A stretch of DNA of 64,000 nt from Wuchereria bancrofti. Its lineage: Eukaryota > Nematoda > Chromadorea > Rhabditida > Onchocercidae. Below, piece by piece: positions 29,259 to 39,752 of this stretch. How positions within the stretch are numbered: position 1 is the first letter of the stretch; every line of letters starts with the position of its first letter. The DNA lies in contig SSBO01000007.1 of the NCBI GenBank assembly GCA_005281725.1, positions 502,402 to 566,401 on the forward strand. The letters are read 5' to 3'. The notes under the pieces were generated by a model, which did not search any database, had not been told where the DNA came from, and was given only the letters and a program-made list of their open reading frames with translations. Position numbers and translations under genes: made by a program.

Positions 29259-29327
29259 ATGAACAATTTCATAGCGTCCATTCCTCCCCGCGCTGTTTCA
29301 CCGTGTGTCGTCGCCGTTGTTTCCAAG
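29259..29327 (+). other. Candidate upstream exon with consensus splice donor
   Basis: A CG-dinucleotide-rich stretch ends at a strong donor, CCAA|GTGAGTATTT. From an ATG at 29259 the frame stays open for 22 codons up to that donor. It could be a first (5' UTR or short coding) exon for the GEMIN6-like gene 0.7 kb downstream; joined to the acceptor at 30019 it would not continue in the GEMIN6 frame. The minus strand also has a 96-codon open frame here (29057-29347), so the coding strand is undecided. Confidence 0.35.
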
Positions 29328-30010
29328 TGAGTATTTAAGTATTCCATTTCTGATTTTCATTTTTATCACTACTAGTTCCTGTAATGTAAGTTGCAGTTTC
29401 TACCTTGAAATTAACTGAATGGAAAAGATTTACAACGGTTATTCACTGATTGCCAGTGGATAGTTGTTTACAGTGAGTACTCAATTTCCTAAGTCTAGCA
29501 AAAAGGAAAAGGAATTAATTAATTGGGATATGTTAATTGATGGGACCATAAGATGCTTTAATAGGTCGTACAAAGTTCTGGAAATTGTATTTTCTGGAGT
29601 TTTCGTTGAAGATTTGCAATGGTGTATTTTTACTGTTTCAATATTTTCATCGCAATTAATTTTTTTTTTATTGCTTCGATATTATTTGATATATCATGTA
29701 TCATAAATGTCACAGCTATTCAAAAATTTCCTTTTTTCCAAATGATTTTAATATGTTTTATGACGTTTTATACCTTTTTCTACAACTGTTGAACTTAAAA
29801 TCGAAAATCTCGGCTTACATTGTTGCATCATGTGGTTTCCATAGAAATTTGATTATTTCCTGAATATAATAGTTATGATAAAACAATTTGATTATGTTTT
29901 CCTTGATTCATGTATTGTAAATATACATATAAAGTTTATATGTTTATTGTATCAATTTTATGAAATTTCGACGTGATTCTCTTTCGTGTCGTTTAACACA
30001 CATTTCAATT

Positions 30011-30019
30011 CGCTTATAG
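30011..30019 (+). promoter_or_regulatory. Candidate splice acceptor just before GEMIN6-like ATG
   Basis: CGCTTATAG ends 3 nt before the start codon at 30023. It may receive a spliced leader or an upstream 5' UTR exon such as 29259-29327. Confidence 0.4.
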
Positions 30020-30022
30020 AAA

Positions 30023-31135
30023 ATGATCCATGATAATATGGAAGAAGCGTGTACATCATCAGTATTCAATTTATCTGTATCCGCGATGTATCATTTATGT
30101 GGTCAACCGGTAGCTGTCGATTTGGTCAACAATAAAACCGTGTGTGGGAACATATTCACATTTGATCCGATCACTCACTCAGTTGTAATTATTGCTTTCG
30201 CATGTAACGCAGGTATGGTCTTTAATACTGGTTGGTTAACTCTGATTAAGTTAATGCTGCTGATGAATGAATTCAATATCTATAGGAAATGTGGTAAATT
30301 TAATTGTGGAATGGAACATGTTGTAATTATTTGTAGATTATTGTGCGCATAATATTGTATATTTAAGAACCAAAGACAGTGAGAGTTGTTCCTGGTGCTT
30401 CGATAAAACATTTGAGAAAATTGGATGATGATCATTTACCGGATGGATGCATTAAAAAAACGCCGGAGCTGGAATGTTGGCTTGGAAAGTTGTTGAGAGG
30501 TGCACCGCAATCATCTAAACAACAAGTAGCGGAGAGGTATTCTTTTGTAGATTTCGAAATTCAGTGCAATTTCTTTCATCATCCAGTCTTCTCTAATATT
30601 TTATTCAAATGACATCTTCTTTAAATTGGTTTTATCGGTCTCTTTAATTATATCCAGTCCTTTTTTTTATGTTCAGTCTTCTTAATTCTATCTAATCTCT
30701 TGCATTTTTATTTCTTTGGGGAATTGTCTTTTTCTTTAATTATTTGGAAAGATGTGTTGCATAGTAACGTTGGCGGCGAAACAGTGACGCATACTTTCTG
30801 GAAACTTTCAATACAGGTGTCAAATATTTGATTCAGTTCATGTAATTTCTTGGCTTTGCAACCTTAACTACTCAATCTAAGCTAAATTCGATCACCTGAT
30901 GTATACACTATTTTTCAGACGGAAAAGATTGATTGAATGGTTGGGACAGAATCAAATTCGAGTGAAAACCAATAATGATGGATCAATTACTGTATTTGAT
31001 TCTGTGCGAATCGTCGCACCTTTTACGGCAGATGATTGTTTCTGTGATAATACTATCATTTTATCGAGAATGAAAAGATTGATTTTAAAGGTTCCCGAAA
31101 CGAGCTGTTCATCGGGAATTAATTCATCTGTATAG
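30023..31135 (+). CDS. GEMIN6: GEMIN6-like SMN complex subunit
   Basis: Three exons, 30023-30212, 30368-30536 and 30919-31135, join in phase to 191 residues (human GEMIN6 is 167). The N-terminal half is a small Sm-like fold: VAVDLVNNKTVCGNIFTFDP followed by HSVVIIAF, then KTVRVVPGASIKHLRKLD, matching human GEMIN6 around VRVTASEKNEYKGWVLTTDP and VTGIMGHAVQTVETMN. The C-terminal half carries KRLIEWLGQNQI and a stretch ending DNTIILSRMKRLI, equivalent to NEIILSRVQDLI in the human protein. GEMIN6 pairs with GEMIN7 in the SMN complex, which loads Sm rings onto spliceosomal snRNAs in the cytoplasm. An in-frame second ATG at 30038 is an alternative start. Similarity is moderate but spans the whole length in order, so I consider the assignment good. 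Confidence 0.8.
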
Positions 31136-31213
31136 TTTATTGGAAATTGCTGCATTTACTGCCTTTGTTTTTTTTTTTCTTTTTCATTGAAATTGTGTGT
31201 GTGTAAACTTATT

Positions 31214-31219
31214 AATAAA
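31214..31219 (+). terminator. Polyadenylation signal of the GEMIN6-like gene
   Basis: AATAAA begins 79 nt after the stop codon at 31135, a fitting 3' UTR length. Confidence 0.55.
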
Positions 31220-31683
31220 CGAGGAGGATATGAATGTTGTTTTGATAATTTGCTGTTTTTATGGGCAGTTTACATAATATTTACAGGAATATTCCCTGTT
31301 TTTGCTATTTTATCGGGAAGCAGACTTTTTCAGCTTCATAAACTTAGATGTTTTTTTAAAGTATTTCCGTAGTTTCTTTCCAGTCCCAAAATTTTATTTT
31401 TTTGCAAATTGTGGATCGAGCATTCAGTTATTAGTTAGTTGATTTGAAGTGAAATATAGATATACTGGCGTCAATAAAAAATGATCTTTTAAGAAATGGC
31501 TCTTCCGTTTATTAAAGGAATTTTTTGCCTGGAACGCATACTTATTCGTAATAGACTTTCTCGCACTAATTTTTTCGCGCTAAACAGATTGCTAAAACTT
31601 TTCGATAAATAACGGTCTGTAATTCTTGCCGTATTGTATTGTAAGTACCTATTCGAGTAATTTCAATTGCATAAATATTTTAG
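31220..31683. other. Gap between GEMIN6-like and FLYWCH-like genes
   Basis: About 460 bp without a supported gene. It ends in ATATTTTAG (31675-31683), a candidate trans-splice acceptor 29 nt before the next start codon. The same-strand arrangement and short distance would allow a two-gene operon, but this is inference. Confidence 0.4.
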
Positions 31684-31712
31684 GAAGGAATAACGTGATC
31701 GGAAGTGGGGAA

Positions 31713-34700
31713 ATGGAAATGCTTTACAATGAAAACAAAGTAGCAGCAGTGGTAAGAACTGAACAAGATAGTGAAGGAAATACTGACAGTCGAGTGGTGA
31801 TCGGTGAGCTCTCAACGGAGGGTCGGAATTTTAAGAAAAGATTTTTAGACAGTAATCAAGTAGTTGACGAAGAACATGAAGATGGCAAATGTGATAGTAG
31901 TGGAGCTGTGGAAGATGCACTAGAGAGGACGATAAACGAAGTTGCAGAGGTATATGATTAGTTGTATTTACATTAGTTTCATTTGATGAGCTTTATTATG
32001 ATAGAGCGATACAAAATTATTCCTTATAATTTTCGTTATTATCTTTAGTTATATTTTGCAGACAAGTTTGCAAAGTGCTGCTGTTGAAGGGGAGGATCTG
32101 ACGAGCGAAGGTTCAAGGTGTGTTGAATTTAGATATGAAAATCGGTTTTTTAGATATATATATATATATATATTAGCTGATTAATAAATTTGACTGAGTT
32201 TATTTTGACGCGTTTGTATCATTGTTTGAGATAGGTTTTCGGAAGCTTATCCTTCATTTGCATTGCTTTGCAAAAATTTACATAGTGGTATTTAATTAAA
32301 ATTCTGACTCTCCTTCTGGAGAACATAACGAATAAAGTTCGCAATATCAGTGATAAAATAATACATTCATTGGTTAAGCTACAATTCATTGAAGTAGCTA
32401 TGTTCCAGAAGATCAATTACTCTTCAGTATGAAAGATTATTTCCTGTATCTTTTATTAAGGAGGAATAGAGCTCTTACTATGTGGGGATTTGTTCTTAAA
32501 TTAATTGAAAAAAAAATTAAGGAAGAAAAGCAAATACGACTGGGACGCACCAATCGTTAAGGACATTGTCCGACGAGTTAAAAATCATCGATTATCTCAC
32601 GCCAAAGCAGCTGAACAGCTTTCTCTACTAATGGATGCAAAAGTAACATCTATTGGAGTTCGGTTGCAAGTTGTTAAAATGGCGAATGATGAAGCACTTG
32701 CGGTAAGAGTTTTGAAATTGTAACTGAAATGCCTTATGCATATTATTTTCTGTATATAATGTGACATTCACTGAAATATGTTACTTATATGCACCTAGGC
32801 ACTCTCAAATATGCAGGAAATACGCATAAACTGTTTGTATGCACACTTAAAAAGCATTTACATGAAGGGAAATTAGATGACATAAATGCAAACAGATGCG
32901 GTTGTAATATGGTTTTTGAGTTTTTCAGTGATTTTTTGTTTTAATAGAAATTAAAAGTGGCATGAAATTATTTCATGAGTGATTTTTAGAAGCAAGATCA
33001 ACGGAGTGGCTGCTCAAAGACATTCAAGAATGGCAGTTCCTCCCCAAGCAAAATTGAAAACAAAACAGCAGCACAAAATAGAGAACGTGAAAGTAAATCA
33101 CCTGTTTCTTATCGTACCAGAAGCAAAACTGGTGTAAAACAAAATGCGAACACTTCACAAAGTAGTAAATCGGAAAGTGGTATAGAAGTTCACGTTACAC
33201 GATCAAATATGGACGAGGCTAGCAATCACTGTGCCGGAAATATCAGCAATGGAATTAGGTAATAATTTTTGTTTAAATATTTGGTTTAGTAACATTTCTT
33301 AAAAAAATTCCTTAGAACTAGCTGAATTTATGAATTTATTCGTGCACGTTTCACAAAATCTTAGGATATTTTCAAGTAAAGAAAGAGTTAATCGATAGAG
33401 CGGGGAAAGATTTTTTTTTTTTGCTTCTTAAATTTTAATTTGATAATTTCTTTCTAAGGTATTTTCTTTCTAATAAAAGCCAGTTTTTGGAACAACTTCT
33501 TCGCTAATTGTTAGTTATCAGATGCTTGGTTAGTAACTTTTTTCATTCGCATTGACGGTAGTGTTTTTAGCTAGCTAATCCATTTAGAAAAACGAAAAAG
33601 AACGAAACGTTTGCAGTTTATCCGTGGCAGCAATGCAAAATGATGCAACAAACAATCAGCTTTATTTGCCTATCATCATTTCACAGCCAGCAACTGCAAC
33701 ATCAGTGGCAACGAAAATGGTACCACCAGTTATTCGGCTTTTGGATAATGAAGGAAAACTGACACATATTGCAGTTGCTGAAAATGGCAGCTACAAATTA
33801 TACCGTGTGAGTGAAGGAGGTACAAATGCCGAGCATATGCAGATGGTTAATCAAGCTGTATCGACTGGCACTACATCATGTATGCATTGAGAATACATTC
33901 ACTCTTTCTGAATATTTGAAAAAATTTTTTGCTAGCTTCTGTCGTAGCTTTAATATAGCGAGTAAATTAAGCTAGGATTAGAGAATGGTTTTTAATGAAC
34001 TTTGAGATGATTAGCAATATTTTGTTTGGTGTTGCGCTACTTCAAAAAGAAAGATGCTCGTTGTGTTTCGATATTCATGTTTTGTAAACTTTGAAATCTT
34101 TCACTTATTTTCCGTTTCAGCTAAAGATATTTAGCTATCTTAGCTCGTTACCGATATGATTTTTTACTGCTTACTTTCTTCTTTTCTCCATTACCTTCAG
34201 CAAAAAGGTTTCCAATGCTGTATTAAAATACCGAAATGCGATATCGTCCTGTGGTACTTGGTTTGTATCGCTATTTTCATCAAATGTTAGTCAGAGCGGT
34301 AACAGCTGAATTTCGTCCAATTGATTAAAATTTTTTTAGCAATTACTGAACCTTCTACAAACAGTATGACCGTATCGGATACTCAGGAGACGACGAAACT
34401 GGAAAAAAGTATGACTCCCAGCTGTAGTGCAAATTATTACATCGAAAGTGTTCCAGCGCAACAAACTTTGGGAGCCCTAGTGGGTATACCGAAATTCGTC
34501 AATCCGCAGCGTTATGGTGGAAGCAATGTATACACCAGGACAATTGGACCTGTATGTTATCCGTTTAAATGCCTTAATGTTTTTTCGTTCTTTCCTTTGT
34601 TCTGATTTCATAAAATCTTGTCAAAGTTGAATCTCCAACAATTCATGGTATTCAAACTTAATTGGTTATGAAGTAAACGAAATGTGCTTGCTTGAATGTT

Positions 34701-36621
34701 TTAATGTTGACTTAAATATGATTAAAAGTGTCCCTTTCCAGGTAGGCACAACTAGTACAATGCCATGCACGGGCGGCATACGGTAACTTTTTTTCAATAT
34801 AAAAAATTTTCTTCAGAGATATCACGTCATAAATCAAGAACTAGAATTAAACCATCGGTTCAATTATTGCAACACATTTTCAGATAGTGATAATGCAAAT
34901 GGACGTTCATTTTTATTATAAAATACGATATGGAGTCTTTGTTTTAGATCTCGAAGTGAAATAAAAGAAGAAGTTAAAAGATTGATTCATTGTTTGAAAT
35001 CTCAACATATTACTTGTGAAGAAGCTGTGAAACAGTTATTCGAATATGTTGCACTGAATCCACCAAACCTTACTTTACCTATGGAAAAGGTGAATTTTTT
35101 TGTGAAATATAAAGGAATCTATTTTGTATAGTTTATAGAATTTTCAACAGAATTTCTGCTAAAATATTATTGTAGGATCTCATTGCTATCTGTAAAAACC
35201 ATATATGTTTTATGATGTTTTGATTAAGCGAAATAATTAACATTTTGTGCAAGTGGCCTTTTTCAACACATCGAAAATAGTTTATTTATAGCAAGTGAAC
35301 GATGCAGACGAAAACAAGCAGAAACCGGACAACAGGTAAGATTTGTTTACTTGCAGAACGGGTGTTTATATAAAAGAATGGTCTTTCTGATAGGATCGAA
35401 TTGATTGTTTTGGTTTATGTTTTAGGAAAATGTTACACACATGCATGAAAAAGTAGCTAATGGTTAGATGAAATAAGAAATGTCTTTGCTTTTTTATTTC
35501 ACCATTATACGGCAGTTACGTTCCAGAGTGAGTGTGTTTCATCAGTTAATTGTGATATAAGAAGCGTAGAGAGAAATGAAAAATGTAGAACTGATATGTT
35601 GGTATTTATTACAGTGTAGATTATGAGGTACCACCGCAGCGGGAATGTAGTGCTGAAGATGGAAACGAACCGTATACAAGGCTAGTTGATGAGCAAGGAA
35701 ATATGAACATTGCCGTTGTAGAAGGCGAAGGTTATCGGGTCTATCGGTTGAATAAGACAGCGCACAATCGCGAATTATATAAATGCGCCGATTGTGATTT
35801 ATTACATAAAACCAAAAAAGATCCAGTAAGTGATACATGACAAATGCGGTGATCTCTTTATTCACCCAAATAAAAATGCTTATTACATGACAAACAGATT
35901 CTTTTTTAGAACAAATATAAGTAGATAATAAATAATATCTGCATAATGTCAACAAAGACTAATAGTACTCCAATAATTGTTTTAAAAAAAAAACATACTT
36001 AGTTGTCGAATAATTTGTCAGGCGATGTAAAAAATTAGAAATTCATATCTTTTTTTCCTGACTTATATTCTTGACAAAAATCTAATTCAAAAAAAAAAAA
36101 AAATTGTTGGTTATCAAGAAATTTGTTTTTTCTAAGATTGCGCAAGTTGAAATTGTCGATGGCATATTGATTGGTGATATCCATCCTTCACACCATCCAA
36201 GATGTCCCTTGCAAACACTGTCAATAAAAGATTGTGAACAAAATTCGGTTAACGACGAACGAGAGTCTTTGTTATTTCCTGAAGCGACCACGGCACGTTA
36301 TTTTCATCGATTCTTCTACACTTAATTCGAAAAAAAAAGTTAACTGTATTAAAATATTCTATTTTAGGTATTTTTTGTGCTAGTATCCGTATTCTTTTTT
36401 AGGATGTCGAAGAAGGTCGAAGAGGAGGTGAAGCAGGAAAAAGTACTAGTGCAAAGCGTACACCAAAACAAAATGGTCGTAGAAGTCGACAAGCGACTAA
36501 ATCACCAATCAGAAAAAGACCTCATGTTGCACAGGAACGAAGTTTGGGAATGACATTAAGAAAACGAAGAGCGAGGATGTTAACAAGTCCGGGAATTTAT
36601 GACTCTGAAGTAATGAGTTAA
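31713..36621 (+). CDS. Putative nuclear protein with internal module repeat and FLYWCH-like zinc region
   Basis: I do not recognise an orthologue. Twelve exons: 31713-31949, 32062-32117, 32522-32702, 32990-33258, 33617-33879, 34340-34551, 34742-34782, 34948-35089, 35292-35335, 35615-35825, 36137-36247, 36403-36621; 661 residues in phase. Order: acidic N terminus; helical segment (about 105-155, KNHRLSHAKAAEQL); basic Ser-rich linker; strand-like segment (about 285-315, RLLDNEGKLTHIAVAENGSY); second helical segment (KSQHITCEEAVKQL); second strand-like segment (RLVDEQGNMNIAVVEGEGY) running into LYKCADC, a VEIVDG strand and a His/Cys cluster HPSHHPRC; basic tail. The last block follows the FLYWCH zinc-finger pattern (aromatic-K/R-C, later C, dG, HxH). 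FLYWCH domains bind DNA, so a chromatin or transcription role is plausible. The donor after 36247 was chosen because it alone keeps a long basic C terminus in frame. Confidence 0.72.
32155..32172. repeat. (TA)n microsatellite
   Basis: Short TA run in the intron between exons 2 and 3 of the FLYWCH-like gene. Confidence 0.85.
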
Positions 36622-39600
36622 AAGTAAATTTTCCTCACTTTAGGTTTGTATGTTGTGATATGAAAATGTATTCTCATGTGTGTTATGTATTCTCACTTCT
36701 TAGGTGCTTGCTGAGTTTGAGAATAACAGAATTTCTAATGCATTAGAATGAAGTAGAAGTAAACTTAGTGTGGAATTTAGTCTTCACCGATGGATGCTGT
36801 TTATTGAGGTATTTTTGAGGATTGATGGAATTTGTATGAATAATTCACAACTATAAAGTAACTCCTATTAAAAATTGTTTTAATTTCCAGTTCACTATGT
36901 AATTTTGGTTTCTGCCATTTTCTGGCAGAAGAGAAGAGAAATATTCGTGAGAATAATAAATAGGGGAAGAAATTCGATATTATATAATCTACCACAAAGG
37001 TAGTGGGAAATAAGTATCGAAATCACTATAATGCTGTTCGATATTCTTTCCATGTTTTATATCTGAAACAGCCACCGCAATGAATTGTTTCATGTTTTTT
37101 CTTGCATATCCTCAAGTTTTGCATTTGTAAGGACATGGTTCAATATTATTACTTAGAGTTTCTTTTTTTTTTTTTTTGATTACATTTCCCGGAATTCCCT
37201 GAATATTTGTGTCTGAAGCATTTCCTTTGCATCCTTTTTATATGTGCAAAAAATATTTGTAACCATTCATGCGGTATCTTTTATTTTGGCAATGTTAATA
37301 TTATGATTTGCAAGTACAAAGGATAAAAAAGTTGGACGATTTGAGGAGTGAGAAAAATAGAATAAATGATTGCCATTGCTTCATAATCATCACTGATAGT
37401 GTTCTTTCGAAAAGATTGTGGTGACGGGATTATTTCATCAACCAGATCTGGTGAAAAAGGTTAGGATGAAAACTATCTAATATATACCTGGCAATGGTTA
37501 AAACTTTTATAGCTCTTTTACATGATAGTTTACGAAAAATGATGTGGGATGATTTAGGAATCATAACAGAAGTATTTCAGAATATCATTAGTTATATTGA
37601 ATTTTTCTCCCTTTTGATTCGTTTCCATTCTGTTTGATGTATTTTTATTTCTCTTAGTTATCAATAAATCGGCTGAGACAAACTTCTTGTGTAACGCAAA
37701 AAATTCTCCTACGATAAGTGAATACTTCATCATTCCAGTAGAATTAATATTAATGAGGATTTTGATAGTTGGAAAGATTTCGGCAATGAAAAAAGAAAAT
37801 AACGTTGGATTCGTTTTAACTGTTATTTATGAAATTCAAATCAGTAATATTTAGGAAGGTAAATAAGCGGATAGAATAGTGTTTAACATATTATCTTTTA
37901 TTTTTAGCAATGAAAATGCCGGATTTTGTTACACAATGATAGAAACGTAGAAGAGGAGAAAGAGTGAATGTTGGAAAAGATTCATAAAAATTGGGTTACC
38001 ATTATAGTATGCAAAAATTTAGCTTTGCATTGATTTTTCTACGTTAAATTCGAGATAATGCATGAAGAAAAAATTTTTTTTTCCATCTAATTTTTCATCT
38101 CTTTCATCTTCTCTTTATAACAATATATTTTATTCATATTAGAGAAATTTCTCACTTTATTAGGAAAGTTTTTCAATAGCATAAAATTTTACATTTCTAT
38201 TAATTTTGTGGATACAGCAACTCTCGATGAATTCGAGGATACACCGCATCTATGGTACATTCGTACCATAGATGTAGCGATTCTTTTGAATGATTCATTG
38301 TATGATCAATATGAATTATACTGTTGTATTTCTTTTGCTTGAATATGAATCTTATATTCTCGATTGATTTCAAATTCTCGATATGAATTCTATCATCCAA
38401 CGATGGGTAATTATGCAAAGGATAACAAAAAATGTGAAAAATGGAAAATTTGAGAGAGCTTCCTACTCCGAGAGAGAGACAGTCCTGGTCCCTCATAAAA
38501 AGATAGCAAAAGTGGAACCATATCTGCAAGTATACATTTTTCAAAAAATTTACCACTCATTTTATTTCATTGGTTATTATGTATAGCAAAGCGAGAGATA
38601 GTGTGATTTGTGGAGAGTGCAAGCAGTGGAAGAGTGAAAGAGAGTGTATTTGAGATGATAAATGAGATTAGTGGTTTGAAGTTGGTTTGTCTCAAAGAGC
38701 ATCTTAAAAAACTGTAGGGATATGATACGGGTGGGTTAGTCTGGTTGATTGATTAAAGTTTGGGTATTTCTATGACTCCCCATATTAGTAACAGTAATGT
38801 GTAGGAAGTATAAAAGAACAATGGAATGTATCAGAATTGATCTTTGCTTACCTAAAACTATCTCACAAGATATCATCCAGAAGTATCAGTTTGCTCAGCT
38901 AAGTGATAAATCTGATAGGAAGTAAGCTTTTATGATAGGCAGATTTGAAATACATTATTGCTCATTCTATTCCTTTCAAATGATATTCATCATTTTTATG
39001 TTACTATATAATTTCTGAGCTTTCCTAATGAGATCATTCAGATCCTTTTCATTATTCGGTAATTTTTGAATTTCATTCATTTTTTATATATTCAGTAATA
39101 CATTGTTGGTCTATTTGCTGACATATCTATTGATACACTATCAACGCATACCTTTTTAATTATTTTGATGATTAACAGAATTATATGTCAAGATTTTATC
39201 AATTTAGCGCTATTTGCTAATTTCTTCCTAATTTTGCTTTTTTTTTGTTTATCATTTTTCTAGCTTTAAACTTGCTTAATTTTTAAATTAATTTTTCACA
39301 TTCACTCTTTTCGTACCAAAATGATGAAAACAGTATACATATCCTTTCCAGAAATTCTTGGGATAACCGTTTAATTGTGGACACTAATTAGTTACATCTT
39401 TTGTCCTTGTTGCTATTTATTATTGCAATCTATCCATACTTCACTTTTTTACCTCCTATTACTTTGCCTTTCTTTTTTGTATTGTCTTTCTCATTCTTCT
39501 TTTGTCTTCTGTTTCATTAAACCATATGGTAAATATCTCGTTATATATTCTAGGTTAGCATGAAATGGAAAGATGTAGTTGTAAGTGTTAAGTTGAAGAT

Positions 39601-39741
39601 GATCAGTAAGCATTATGACGTTGATATTCAATTGATTTCTCTTTTGTACCTAACAGTGTAACTAGCAGTTTGATTAAAATTCAGCCTAAAATTTTTCTGA
39701 ATTGAAGAGTACACGTGGAAATCCATGAGATCAGGTGATAT
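36622..39741. other. Intergenic, no gene seen
   Basis: About 3.1 kb. It starts with the 3' UTR of the FLYWCH-like gene (AATAAA at 36955-36960 is one candidate signal). The 118-codon minus frame at 38200-38556 has no recognisable motif and overlaps a palindrome (38247-38274), so I do not call it a gene. Confidence 0.55.
38247..38274. repeat. Perfect inverted repeat, 12-bp arms, 4-nt loop
   Basis: CATCTATGGTAC, loop ATTC, then the exact reverse complement. A smaller inverted repeat (CTCGA/TCGAG) lies 20 nt upstream. Confidence 0.9.
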
Positions 39742-39749
39742 ATTGTTAG
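39742..39749 (+). promoter_or_regulatory. Candidate trans-splice acceptor of PNISR
   Basis: ATTGTTAG ends 3 nt before the start codon at 39753. This very short leader is typical of nematode spliced-leader acceptors. Confidence 0.4.
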
Positions 39750-39752
39750 TTC

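Noticed and set aside
35542..35955. 137-codon minus-strand frame
   Set aside because: It lies opposite exon 10 of the FLYWCH-like gene, whose splice sites and phase fit; the minus frame has no motif.
38200..38556. 118-codon minus-strand frame
   Set aside because: No recognisable domain; it crosses a palindrome and is the antisense of another open frame (38383-38586). Kept as noncoding.
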